Below, one piece after another: positions 25,363 through 33,815 of a stretch of 37,458 bases of DNA (position 1 is the stretch's first letter; every line of letters starts with the position of its first letter). The notes under the pieces were generated by a model. The model had not been told where the DNA came from, did no database searches, and saw only the letters and a list, made by a program, of their open reading frames with translations. The DNA lies in NCBI GenBank assembly GCA_021324235.1, contig JAJPJM010000175.1, positions 1 to 37,458 on the forward strand. Direction: 5' to 3'. The position numbers were made by a program, and so were the translations under genes. The DNA is from Verrucomicrobiota bacterium (lineage in GTDB: Bacteria; Verrucomicrobiota; Verrucomicrobiia; Limisphaerales; UBA11358).

Positions 25363-25380
25363 GGCGGGTGATAACCCGCC
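25363..25380. repeat. Small GC-rich hairpin
   Basis: GGCGGGT (25363-25369), loop GATA, ACCCGCC (25374-25380), followed by TTCTC. It could be a weak terminator or a REP-like palindrome; only one copy is obvious in the window. Confidence 0.4.
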
Positions 25381-25478
25381 TTCTCAAAACGTCGGGTTTA
25401 GCAGCTACGATGCCAGCGACAAAAAAAGAGGTTCGATGACACCCGATCATTGTCGGAGTTAATCGTTGAAACCGCCTA

Positions 25479-25497
25479 AGGCAGTCGTTGACTGCCT
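25479..25497. repeat. Small hairpin
   Basis: AGGCAGTC (25479-25486) with GACTGCCT (25490-25497) around the 3-base loop GTT, a perfect 8-bp stem, followed by CTTGGGG. Its role is unknown; it may be a palindromic repeat unit. Confidence 0.4.
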
Positions 25498-25714
25498 CTT
25501 GGGGAAGATCGGCATGAACGTGAACCGGCACGCCTCACGCAAAAATCGTCCATCATTCGCTAAAATCTGTACAGGTCGCGGCGATCGTGTCAGCGGTTTG
25601 TCTTTTGGCGTGGCGGTTACTACGATTTGCGAAATCTGTGATGTGCGGACCGGCAACAAACCCGACGCCCAATTCCCTTGGAAAGGTTAAAACCATGGAA
25701 GAACCGCAGTTTCC

Positions 25715-26761
25715 TTAATGGCTTGCGGCAGATTTACCCCCGGATTTTGCCGGGTGATATTTGGGCACAAACGGAACCGGCGGCAGCGGAGAGGTCAGTT
25801 TTTGGAAAGCCAGGATGCCCTTAACAATCGCCTGCGCCATTTGGCGGCGATAGGCGGAACTGTAAATTTTCCTGCTTTCATACGGATTGGTCATGTAACC
25901 ACCCTCGATCAAAATCGCCGGCATCCGGGCGTCGCGCAGCACGGCAAAGCGGGCGCGCCGCACGCCCCGATCATTCGCATCCAGATTTTCCACGAGGGAC
26001 TTTTGGATTTGATAAGCGAACAGCAGGCTTTCGTCCTCGTCGCGGTTGGCGGGAGTCGGACCGTGATTGCTGCCCTCACCCTGCGCGTCGGTCGAGCTGG
26101 CGCCGACCGGCGTGATGCAATACGTTTGCGGCCCTTCAACCATGTCTTTTCCGGTCGGGGTCGCGTTAAAATGCAAACTCACAAATAAATCCGCGCCGCG
26201 CTGGTCTGCCAGCGCGGGACGGTCGGGCAATTCGACATACGTGTCCTTCGTCCGCGTCAGGATGACATTGAAGCCGGCCTTTCGGAGCTGGTCGCGCAGC
26301 TCCGCCGCGAGCGCCAGCGTATAAACCTTTTCGTAATGCCAGCCCACCCGATTGCCGGTATCCCTGCCGCCGTGGCCGGGATCGAGGCAGATGGTTCGGA
26401 TGGTGGCCGGTTGGAAGTACCGCGTTGGAAACAACAGGGGACGGATGGCTGCATCGAGGTCGAATTGCGCCACCAGCGCCACGCCCTTTTGATTCGCGAT
26501 CGGAAACGACAGCGCCACCTGGACACCATTGATTTCCACGTAATGTGAATCCACATCGAACACCAGCCGGGTGGTTCGATTCGTGGCGACCATTTCGTTG
26601 CCACGCTTGAGCCAGACGCAATGCAGGCCGTTGGCGCGTGCCCAATCCGCCACCGGCACATAGTCCTGGCCGTTAAACCGAAAGGCCCCGGACCCGTGCG
26701 CGGCGGCGTGGACCAACATCAAGCCCAACAACCAAAACAGCCGCCCGAAAAAATTTCTCAC
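25715..26761 (-). CDS. N-acetylmuramoyl-L-alanine amidase (Amidase_3, AmiC-like)
   Basis: This zinc enzyme cuts the bond between MurNAc and the stem peptide in peptidoglycan. The 348-residue product starts with a signal peptide (about 1-23). It then has a small domain (about 28-110) resembling the copper amine oxidase N-terminal-like domain, and an Amidase_3 domain with LDPGHGG (zinc His130), WHYEK (Glu144), SLHFNA (His197) and ILIEGGYMTNP (catalytic Glu286). A Pro-rich tail follows. GTG 26761 is the likely start. It is expected in the periplasm and could help daughter cell separation, but it is outside the dcw cluster. Confidence 0.92.
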   Translation of the reverse strand: MRNFFGRLFWLLGLMLVHAAAHGSGAFRFNGQDYVPVADWARANGLHCVWLKRGNEMVATNRTTRLVFDVDSHYVEINGVQVALSFPIANQKGVALVAQFDLDAAIRPLLFPTRYFQPATIRTICLDPGHGGRDTGNRVGWHYEKVYTLALAAELRDQLRKAGFNVILTRTKDTYVELPDRPALADQRGADLFVSLHFNATPTGKDMVEGPQTYCITPVGASSTDAQGEGSNHGPTPANRDEDESLLFAYQIQKSLVENLDANDRGVRRARFAVLRDARMPAILIEGGYMTNPYESRKIYSSAYRRQMAQAIVKGILAFQKLTSPLPPVPFVPKYHPAKSGGKSAASH

Positions 26762-26864
26762 GATGACGCAATCTGCAAGCCACCCTGTTCCAGCTCAAGA
26801 GAAATATGGTTTTGACAAGCGCTTCACCGGGACGCCACATTTGCGCATCGTTCAAAACCTTGAT

Positions 26865-27908
26865 ATGAAACAGATCGCGTTTGGGAGGGCGGGCGCGGCG
26901 CTCGCCCTGCTCCTCTTCATCGGTTTTAACACAACGGCAGAGTCGGAACTGGTGGTGGCCACCGACGGCAGTGGACAGTTCACCAACGTGCAGGCGGCCA
27001 TCAGCGCCGCGCCGCAAAACACCAGTCCCACCAACTGGTGTGTGATTTTAATCAAGCCCGGCATTTACAAGGAACTGATTTATCTCCAGCGCGAAAAGCA
27101 TTTCGTCCGGCTGGTGGGCGAGGATCCCGAAAAGACCGTGTTGACCTATGATTTGCACGCGAACCTTCCCGGCCCGGATGGCAAACCCATCAGCACCTTT
27201 CGCACGCCCTCGACGGTGGTTGACGCGGATGATTTCGTGGCGGAGAACCTGACGTTTCAAAATTCCGCCGGCCCCCAGGGACAGGCGTTGGCGGTGCGGC
27301 TGGACGGTGACCGGGCCATTTTTCGCAACTGCCGGTTTCTGGGATGGCAGGACACCATCCTGGCCAACCGGGGGCGGCAGTACTACACCAACTGCTATGT
27401 CGCCGGCGCGGTGGATTTTATTTTTGGCGGCGCCACGGAATTTTATGACCATTGCGAGATTCATTGCCTGGGGAAAGGTTATATCACCGCCGCTTCGACA
27501 CCCGCCGACCATCCGTTCGGTTATGTTTTTTCGCATTGCCGGATCACCGGTGAAAATCCCGACGTGAATACCTATCTGGGCCGCCCGTGGCGGGCATACG
27601 CCAGCGTGACCTTCCTGAACACGGAAATGTCCGGCGCCGTTCGTCCGGCGGGTTGGGATAATTGGCGGGACCCGGCACGCGAAAAGACGGCACGCTACGC
27701 CGAGTTCAACAGCACCGGTCCCGGCGCCGACCCATCGGCGCGTGCAAAGTGGGCGTCGCAACTCACCCTTCCCCAGGCCGAAGCCATCACGGTGGACAAA
27801 GTCCTCGGCGGTTCCGACAGTTGGGATCCTCAAGCCGTCCTCGCCCGGCTTCCCGTCGTCAATTTCACTTCCGATGCCACCAACCATGTGCCCGCCGCCA
27901 AACCATGA
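26865..27908 (+). CDS. Pectin methylesterase (carbohydrate esterase family 8-like)
   Basis: Pectinesterase removes methyl esters from polygalacturonate. The 347-residue product has a signal peptide (about 1-25), then a right-handed beta-helix with GSGQFTNVQAAISAAP, QALAVR (139-145), GWQDTIL (160-166, Asp163), VDFIFG (183-188, Asp184) and YLGRPWRAY (237-245, Arg240), the complete PME catalytic set. ATG 26865 was chosen over ATG 26763 because it places the signal peptide at the start. It overlaps the next gene by ATGA, forming a coupled pair. It would let the cell degrade plant pectin outside the cytoplasm. Confidence 0.95.
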   Translation: MKQIAFGRAGAALALLLFIGFNTTAESELVVATDGSGQFTNVQAAISAAPQNTSPTNWCVILIKPGIYKELIYLQREKHFVRLVGEDPEKTVLTYDLHANLPGPDGKPISTFRTPSTVVDADDFVAENLTFQNSAGPQGQALAVRLDGDRAIFRNCRFLGWQDTILANRGRQYYTNCYVAGAVDFIFGGATEFYDHCEIHCLGKGYITAASTPADHPFGYVFSHCRITGENPDVNTYLGRPWRAYASVTFLNTEMSGAVRPAGWDNWRDPAREKTARYAEFNSTGPGADPSARAKWASQLTLPQAEAITVDKVLGGSDSWDPQAVLARLPVVNFTSDATNHVPAAKP

Positions 27909-28747
27909 AACCGGCCCTGGTCATTTTTCTGGCAACCACCCTGGTCGCGAACGTTGTCTGCGCCGACATTAAAACCAATATCGAGTATGGCCAGGCTGGC
28001 GGTGAAACACTGCGGCTGGATGCAAACGTCCCGGACGGCGCCGGACCTTTCCCGGTTGTCATCGCCATTCATGGTGGCGGCTGGTGTGCCGGTGATAAAA
28101 GCGGAAAAGGAGATTTTGCGCCCGTTCTGAAGCTGTTGACCACGAATCAGTTCACCTGGTTTTCCATCAATTACCGTCTGGGGCCTACCAACCGCTGGCC
28201 GGCTTGTTTTGAAGACGTCCAAACTGCCGTTCGCTGGGTAAAAGCCCATGCCTCGGATTACAAAGGCGATCCGAATCAAATCGCCCTCCTGGGTTATTCG
28301 GCGGGCGGACATCTGGTTTGTCTCACCGCCGCCCTGGCCCGGGCGGACACGCAGGTCCAAGCCGTCGTGGGCCTCGCGCCGCCGACGGATTTGTTGGCTG
28401 ACGCGGAAAACCGGGGCGGCGTTGGCAAATGGTCCTCCATGCGAAACCTGCTCGGCCGCGACTTGATGAATGACGAAACGGTGGAGCTGCTCCGCCAAAT
28501 GTCGCCCATCAACCACCTCCAGCCCGGCCTCCCGCCCTTTCTGCTGATGCAGGGCGATTCGGACAAAACCGTGCTGCCGCCCTTCACCCGGAATTTTGCG
28601 GCCAAACTCAAGGAAAACGGGGTGCCCTGTGAATTATATTTTCTCAAAGGCGCCGGGCATCGCATCGCGGACTGGGAAAAATTCGACCCCGCCTACCCGC
28701 AAAAGCTCGTCGGCTGGCTAAGCCAAACGCTCACCGCTAAAAGGTGA
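27905..28747 (+). CDS. Secreted alpha/beta hydrolase esterase (BD-FAE/acetylesterase-like)
   Basis: The 280-residue product has a signal peptide (about 1-20), an oxyanion motif HGGGW (56-60), the nucleophile elbow GYSAGGH (Ser132), a likely acid in QGDSDKTV (Asp218 or Asp220), and a catalytic His in GAGHRI (His252). The pattern fits carbohydrate-active esterases of the BD-FAE type. It overlaps the pectin methylesterase gene in ATGA, so it may remove acetyl or feruloyl groups from the same pectin; substrate is inferred from context. Confidence 0.88.
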   Translation: MKPALVIFLATTLVANVVCADIKTNIEYGQAGGETLRLDANVPDGAGPFPVVIAIHGGGWCAGDKSGKGDFAPVLKLLTTNQFTWFSINYRLGPTNRWPACFEDVQTAVRWVKAHASDYKGDPNQIALLGYSAGGHLVCLTAALARADTQVQAVVGLAPPTDLLADAENRGGVGKWSSMRNLLGRDLMNDETVELLRQMSPINHLQPGLPPFLLMQGDSDKTVLPPFTRNFAAKLKENGVPCELYFLKGAGHRIADWEKFDPAYPQKLVGWLSQTLTAKR

Positions 28748-28752
28748 CCTTC

Positions 28753-28786
28753 CGGCGGGCACCGGATTTCAAGGTTTGACCCGCCG
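28753..28786 (+). terminator. Weak hairpin after the esterase gene
   Basis: CGGCGGG (28753-28759) can pair with CCCGCCG (28780-28786) around a 20-base loop. No T-run follows, so termination here is uncertain. Confidence 0.3.
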
Positions 28787-28882
28787 TCGCCGCCACCAGC
28801 CAGACCCCGGACTCCGACAAATCGCTTAAAAGTTTGATTTTCGGCGCCAATCGTTTTCAATACCGCCCGTGGTTATAAGGAC

Positions 28883-30094
28883 ATGAACATTCACGAATAT
28901 CAGGCCAAACAATTGCTCGCCCAATACGGTGTCGCCGTCCCGCTGGAGATCCCCGCCCGGTCACTCGATGAGGCCCGCAGTGCGGCCGGAAAAATCTTCG
29001 CCAGCGGCAGCGCGAAGGTGGTGGTCAAATCCCAAATCCACGCCGGCGGACGCGGCAAGGGCCTGTTCACGAGCGGGTTTCAAGGCGGCGTAAAGGTCGC
29101 CAGCTCGGTGGAGGAAGCGGTCTCCCTGGCCGGCAAAATGCTCGGCAACGTGCTCGTCACCAAACAGACCGGCGCGGACGGACGCCGCGTGCAGACCCTG
29201 CTCATCGCCGAAGGCGCAAAAATCAAAAAGGAATTTTACCTGGCAGTGCTGCTCGACCGCGCCGTCGGCCGCCCGCTGGTCATGGCCAGCACGGAAGGCG
29301 GCATGGACATCGAGGAAGTCGCCAGGAAAACCCCGGGGAAAATTTTCAAGGAATGGATCGATCCCGCCGTCGGCATACAGCCGTTTCAGGCGCGTAAAAT
29401 CGCCGCCGCGCTGGGACTGAAGGGCGATTTGTTCAACGCCGCCGCCCGATTTGTCACCGGCGTTTTCAAAACGTGGTGGGAATGCGACGCATCACTCGTC
29501 GAAATCAATCCCCTGTGCGTCGTCGAGGCGCCCGATGGCAGGGAGACGGTGGTGGCCCTCGACGCCAAGATTTCGCTCGATGACAACGCCCTTTACCGGC
29601 ACAAGGACATCCAGGAAATGCGCGACCTGAACGAGGAGGCGCCGCTGGAAATCGAAGCCAGCAAGTTCAATCTCAATTACATCAAACTCGATGGTTCCAT
29701 CGCCTGCCTGGTCAATGGCGCGGGCCTGGCCATGGCCACCATGGACATCATCCAGCATTTCGGCGGCAGCCCGGCAAATTTTCTCGATGTCGGCGGCGGC
29801 GCGAGCAAGGAACAGGTGACCGCCGCGTTCAAAATCATCCTCCAGGACCCGCACGTGAAGGGCATCTTGGTGAACATTTTCGGCGGCATCATGGATTGCA
29901 ACGTCATCGCCACCGGCATCGTCGCGGCGGTCAAGGAAACACACTTGAACATTCCGCTGGTCGTCCGGCTGGAAGGCAATAACGTTGTGGCCGGCAAAAA
30001 AACCCTGGCTGAATCCGGCCTGAAACTCATCACCGGCGATTCCATGGCCGATGCGGCGCAAAAGGTGGTCCGGGCGGTGGCCGGCAACCCATGA
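28883..30094 (+). CDS. sucC: Succinyl-CoA synthetase beta subunit (SucC)
   Basis: SucC is the ATP-grasp subunit that couples succinyl-CoA cleavage to NDP phosphorylation in the TCA cycle. The 403-residue product begins [17 protein letters not shown] and contains [30 protein letters not shown] and [13 protein letters not shown], all characteristic. The start has AAGGA at 28877-28881 only one base before ATG, an unusually close ribosome site. Its stop overlaps the next gene in ATGA. The partner sucD is two genes downstream. Nucleotide preference (ATP or GTP) cannot be told from sequence alone. Confidence 0.97.
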   Translation: MNIHEYQAKQLLAQYGVAVPLEIPARSLDEARSAAGKIFASGSAKVVVKSQIHAGGRGKGLFTSGFQGGVKVASSVEEAVSLAGKMLGNVLVTKQTGADGRRVQTLLIAEGAKIKKEFYLAVLLDRAVGRPLVMASTEGGMDIEEVARKTPGKIFKEWIDPAVGIQPFQARKIAAALGLKGDLFNAAARFVTGVFKTWWECDASLVEINPLCVVEAPDGRETVVALDAKISLDDNALYRHKDIQEMRDLNEEAPLEIEASKFNLNYIKLDGSIACLVNGAGLAMATMDIIQHFGGSPANFLDVGGGASKEQVTAAFKIILQDPHVKGILVNIFGGIMDCNVIATGIVAAVKETHLNIPLVVRLEGNNVVAGKKTLAESGLKLITGDSMADAAQKVVRAVAGNP

Positions 30095-30396
30095 CTCAAG
30101 AAATTCAAAACGCGATGCTTCAAGCCAGGGGGGAAATGCAGGTCGCCAAAACGGTGGCGGATGATTCGGAGCCTTACCGGCGGCTGATAGAATTGCAGAA
30201 ACAGATGATTGGACTGGTTCAACAACACGAAAAGACGAAGCGCGAGTGCGCCGCCCTGCGCGCACAATTGCTGGAGGAAATGGCCGGGCCGCGGCGGAGT
30301 TTGCGCCAGGGCTTCGGCCGGTTGGTCGCCGGCCCGTTAAAACGGGTCGCCGTCTCCTGGAAGCTGCGCATGGACAGCCGCTCACAACCCATATGA
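30091..30396 (+). CDS. Small coiled-coil protein of unknown function in the suc operon
   Basis: The 101-residue product is mostly a predicted coiled coil: heptad-rich residues 25-65 ([20 protein letters not shown]) are followed by a basic C-terminal third ([12 protein letters not shown]). No signal peptide or membrane segment was seen. It overlaps sucC by ATGA and the VOC gene by ATGA, so the three are likely translated from one mRNA. No family was recognised. Confidence 0.75.
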   Translation: MTQEIQNAMLQARGEMQVAKTVADDSEPYRRLIELQKQMIGLVQQHEKTKRECAALRAQLLEEMAGPRRSLRQGFGRLVAGPLKRVAVSWKLRMDSRSQPI

Positions 30397-30752
30397 TTAC
30401 CGAAATCGCATTTACCGGAACCCCCGTAACGGACATTAAACGCGCCCGCGCCTTTTATGAAGGCGTATTGGGCCTCAAGCCCACCATGGAATCCGCCGGC
30501 GGGATGTGGGTCGAATACGAGGTCGGCACCGGCACGCTCGGCATCGGCTGTTACGGGGACGTCTGGAAACCGTCGTCGGAAGGAACCTGCGTCGCATTTG
30601 AAGCGGATGATCTGGACGCGGAGGTTGCACGATTGAAATCGCGCGGCGTGACCTTTGCCATGGAACCCATGGATACGCCGGTATGCCGGTTCGCCATCAT
30701 CTGCGATCCGGATGGAAACAAAATCCTGATTCACAAACGCAAGGCCGGCTAG
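30393..30752 (+). CDS. VOC/glyoxalase-fold protein
   Basis: The 119-residue product has the vicinal oxygen chelate pattern: a strand, then [18 protein letters not shown], the middle strand [22 protein letters not shown], and [11 protein letters not shown] near the end. The usual metal ligands appear lost: no N-terminal His is present, and the terminal Glu after DPDGN is Leu. It may therefore lack metal-dependent chemistry or bind a ligand. Methylmalonyl-CoA epimerase also belongs to this superfamily and would fit a succinyl-CoA operon, but the missing ligands argue against it. It is coupled by ATGA to the coiled-coil gene and lies 40 bases before sucD. Confidence 0.85.
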   Translation: MITEIAFTGTPVTDIKRARAFYEGVLGLKPTMESAGGMWVEYEVGTGTLGIGCYGDVWKPSSEGTCVAFEADDLDAEVARLKSRGVTFAMEPMDTPVCRFAIICDPDGNKILIHKRKAG

Positions 30753-30792
30753 CCTCCAGCCGCCAATTACAAATCCAAAATCGAATATTCCA

Positions 30793-31695
30793 ATGTCCAT
30801 TCTCGTTCAACCCGATACCAAAGTGCTGGTCCAGGGCATCACCGGGAGCTTCGGCGCAAAACACGCGCAGCTGTCCATTGATTACGGAACGCAGGTCGTC
30901 GCCGGGGTCACCCCCGGTAAAGGCGGCCAGATTTTCGAACACGGCGGCCAAAAGGTGCCCATTTTTGACACCGTCGCCGAGGCGGTAAAACAAACCGGTG
31001 CGACCGCCTCCGCCATTTTTGTACCGGCGGCCTTTGCCGCGGACGCCGTTCTGGAAGGAGTGGACGCCGGTTTGGCCGTGGTGGTGTGCATCACCGAAGG
31101 TATTCCGGCGCGTGACATGATCCGCGTGAAACGGGCCATGCAGGGCAACACCCAAACGCGCCTCATCGGGCCGAATTGTCCCGGCGTGGTCACCCCCGGC
31201 GAAGGCAGGGACTCCCAGGGCGGTTGTCGTATCGGCATTGCGCCGGGTTATATTCATAAAAAAGGACACGTTGGCGTCGTCTCCCGCAGCGGCACACTCA
31301 CGTACGAGGCAGTCTGGCAACTGACCTGTCGCGGCGCGGGCCAGAGCACCTGTGTGGGCATCGGCGGCGATCCGGTGCCCGGCCTGTCGCACCTGGACGT
31401 CCTCAAGTTGTTCAACGAAGACCCGGACACGCACGGGATCATCATGATCGGCGAAATCGGCGGCAGCGCCGAGGAGGAAGCGGCCGCCTGGATTAAGGCG
31501 CATTGCCAAAAGCCCGTGGCCGGATTCATCGCCGGGGCCACCGCACCGCCCGGACGCCGCATGGGTCACGCGGGCGCCATCATCAGCGGCGGCAAAGGCA
31601 CCGCGGCGGCGAAGATGGCAGCGTTCCGGGACGCGGGTATTGGCGTGGCGGACACACCCAGTGAAATGGCGGACACGCTGCTAAAGATGATGTAG
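30793..31695 (+). CDS. sucD: Succinyl-CoA synthetase alpha subunit (SucD)
   Basis: SucD binds CoA and carries the phosphohistidine. The 300-residue product begins [17 protein letters not shown], with [37 protein letters not shown], and the catalytic His in [10 protein letters not shown]. It completes the enzyme with SucC, although two extra genes lie between them. The 40 bases before it are AT-rich, without a clear ribosome site. Confidence 0.97.
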   Translation: MSILVQPDTKVLVQGITGSFGAKHAQLSIDYGTQVVAGVTPGKGGQIFEHGGQKVPIFDTVAEAVKQTGATASAIFVPAAFAADAVLEGVDAGLAVVVCITEGIPARDMIRVKRAMQGNTQTRLIGPNCPGVVTPGEGRDSQGGCRIGIAPGYIHKKGHVGVVSRSGTLTYEAVWQLTCRGAGQSTCVGIGGDPVPGLSHLDVLKLFNEDPDTHGIIMIGEIGGSAEEEAAAWIKAHCQKPVAGFIAGATAPPGRRMGHAGAIISGGKGTAAAKMAAFRDAGIGVADTPSEMADTLLKMM

Positions 31696-31764
31696 TTGAA
31701 TTAAGAATACTGAATTTCGAATTGCGAATTATTCGGCATTCGCCAATCGTAGTTCGGAATTCGC

Positions 31765-32598
31765 ATGGGCATCATTGATTTTATCCTGAACCTGGCCGGC
31801 CTGTTGGTGTGGCTCAACTGGCGCTCGCTCCGCTTCGACCCGCTCGGCCAACGCACCCCGGCGACGTTGATTGGCACGTTGCGACGCGCCGAGCCGCGGC
31901 GGTTGCGGCGCTGGCATTTGCCGGCGGCATTGGGCGGTCTGCTGTTGTTGCGCGCCGTGTTTTACTGGCAGATCGGTTCGGGCGTAGGCTGGGCGGCGGG
32001 CAGATTGTATCTGGGCGTCATTGAACTCTCGTTCCGCAGCGATTCCTTCGGACGCATCCTGTTGTTCTCCTTCTTCAGCTTCGGGCTGACGCTGGGAGTG
32101 TTCTATCTCTGGCTGTTGTTGTTTTCCATTTTGGACGGGCCCGAACCGTTTCACCGCCTGGTGCGAATGCAACTGGGTCCGGTCGATCGCTGGCCGCGCT
32201 GGCTGAAACTCTCCCTGCCGCTCGTCCTGGCGGCCATGTCCTGGTGGCTGGTCAGCTGGGTGTTGGCCTGGCTGGCCATTGTACCGCCCCCGGTTTCCGC
32301 CGCGCATCGGATTGAAGAGTCGCTGATCATCGGTTTGGGAAGTTATCTGGCCTGGAAATATGCCGCCGGGGCGCTGCTGGTCATGCATTTGCTGAACAGC
32401 TATATCTACTTCGGCAAACACTCGTTCTGGTATTATGTCACGGCCGAGGCGCAAACCTTGTTGCGCCCTTTGCGGGCCGTACCGCTCCGCGCCGGCAAGG
32501 CGGATTTCGCGCCGGTCGTGGGCATTGTGCTGGTTTTTTTGTTTGCGGAACTTGCCGAACGGGGTCTGGCCGCCGTTTACGCGCGGCTGCCCCTCTGA
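31765..32598 (+). CDS. YggT-like integral membrane protein
   Basis: The 277-residue product has about six membrane segments. The C-terminal stretch LLNSYIYFGKHSFWYY, LLRPLRAVP and GKADFAPVVGIVLVF matches the pattern of the YggT family (PL.P.R, then D(F/L).P.V). YggT proteins are poorly understood envelope proteins. It is longer than typical YggT. Its stop is three bases from the convergent kinase gene, so no terminator fits between. The 69 bases before it contain repeated GAATT motifs. Confidence 0.65.
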   Translation: MGIIDFILNLAGLLVWLNWRSLRFDPLGQRTPATLIGTLRRAEPRRLRRWHLPAALGGLLLLRAVFYWQIGSGVGWAAGRLYLGVIELSFRSDSFGRILLFSFFSFGLTLGVFYLWLLLFSILDGPEPFHRLVRMQLGPVDRWPRWLKLSLPLVLAAMSWWLVSWVLAWLAIVPPPVSAAHRIEESLIIGLGSYLAWKYAAGALLVMHLLNSYIYFGKHSFWYYVTAEAQTLLRPLRAVPLRAGKADFAPVVGIVLVFLFAELAERGLAAVYARLPL

Positions 32599-32601
32599 GT
32601 T

Positions 32602-33720
32602 TTAAACCGAGCCGTTCTCGGGCGCGGGCTTCGTTTTCGGCAATTTGGCGGTGATGGTGGCCCCGGCGCCCTTGGTGCTTTCGATGGAAAGCGTGCCGCC
32701 GTGCAACCCAATGAGCCGCTTGGCAATCGAAAGTCCCAGCCCCAACCCCTGCTGTTCGTGCATGCGACGGTCGAACTGCATATAAGCGCCAATGCGCGTA
32801 ATCTGTTCGGTGGAAAACCCGCAACCCTGGTCGGTAACGGAGAAAACGGCGACGTTAAACGCCTCGTTCAGCTTGACGCGCACGGGCGAACCGGGTTCTG
32901 AAAATTTGAAGGCATTTTGGACCAGTTCATCCACAATTTTTGCGAGATATTCCTCGGCCATGGGCACGGCCACGTCCGACAATTCAAGGATCAAATCCGA
33001 GGAACGATTGGCGTGCACCGCCAGCGCGGTCGCCTGCTTTTCAATCAGCGGAACCGGATGTTCCGTCTGCCCGATCCGGAGGGCGTTGATATTTTTGGGA
33101 TCACTGGCAACCAATTCGAGTTGCGCATAAATCAGAAAGTTCTCAATGAGCCGTTCCAGTCGCCGGCCTGACTGATGGATGACGTGGCCCATCTCCGCAA
33201 CTTCCGCGGCCTTGAGGGTGGCGGTGTCCGTGGCCAGCATCTCACCATAGGCCAGAATGCCGTTCAACGGCGTGCGCAATTCGTGCGGCAGCATCAGACT
33301 GATGTTGTCGCGCAGGCTGGCCAGTTTGCGCTCGGCTTCATCGCGCACGGTCTGGGCCTTTTTCAGGCGCGCGTCCACGGCGGCATAAAGCGCGTCGGTG
33401 GTGAAAGGTTTTGGCAGGTAATCGTCCGCGCCCAGTTCCATGCCGTGCCGCATGCCGGCGTTGTCAGCCAGGCCGGTCATGAGAATGAACGGAATGGCAG
33501 CGGTGGGCGCCTCGTTGCGCAGGGAAGCCAGTGTCAAATATCCATCCACCTTTTCCATGTTGATGTCGCACAGAATCAGGTCGGGCAGTTCCTTGCGCGC
33601 CTGCTCAATGCCATCCGCGCCATTGGGGGCTTCGATGACCTCGAAGCCCTTTTGCTTCAGCGCCAGGTGAATCATCTCGCGCAGCCATTCTTCGTCGTCG
33701 ATTACCAGGATTTTTTTCAC
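32602..33720 (-). CDS. Receiver-histidine kinase fusion protein
   Basis: The 372-residue soluble protein has an N-terminal receiver domain (1-120; Asp8/Asp9, phospho-acceptor Asp52, Lys104), a short coiled linker, then a HisKA domain with PHELRTPL (His146) and a HATPase domain with the N-box VQNAFKF (Asn269), DQGCGF (G1) and GLGLGLSIAK (G2). No sensor or membrane segment exists, so input must come through the receiver or a partner. The start is GTG 33720. It lies 95 bases downstream of citrate synthase on the same strand; co-transcription is possible. Confidence 0.93.
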   Translation of the reverse strand: MKKILVIDDEEWLREMIHLALKQKGFEVIEAPNGADGIEQARKELPDLILCDINMEKVDGYLTLASLRNEAPTAAIPFILMTGLADNAGMRHGMELGADDYLPKPFTTDALYAAVDARLKKAQTVRDEAERKLASLRDNISLMLPHELRTPLNGILAYGEMLATDTATLKAAEVAEMGHVIHQSGRRLERLIENFLIYAQLELVASDPKNINALRIGQTEHPVPLIEKQATALAVHANRSSDLILELSDVAVPMAEEYLAKIVDELVQNAFKFSEPGSPVRVKLNEAFNVAVFSVTDQGCGFSTEQITRIGAYMQFDRRMHEQQGLGLGLSIAKRLIGLHGGTLSIESTKGAGATITAKLPKTKPAPENGSV

Positions 33721-33815
33721 GGTAAGTACGCTCCAAGTTCAGCACGAATCATGCCTTATCCCGGCCGCACCGTGACGGATTTCCCCGTTTTTACAAACGA
33801 AACCGGCGGTTTGCC

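Larger units (their letters stand above)
25278..25714. other. 437-base intergenic region with two perfect hairpins
   Basis: No convincing gene was seen; reading frames are short and lack family features. It contains two small perfect hairpins (annotated separately) and a few short palindromes. It may hold promoters for the PEP-CTERM gene upstream, and possibly decayed repeat sequence. Confidence 0.5.

Noticed and set aside
30393-30752. VOC protein as methylmalonyl-CoA epimerase
   Set aside because: The context fits, but the conserved N-terminal His and the terminal Glu after DPDGN are missing, so the epimerase call is not supported.
16312-30795. Shared AAATCCAAA-type repeat before the RibD-type gene and before sucD
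   Set aside because: On checking, only about nine bases match without an indel, which is not enough in AT-rich spacers.
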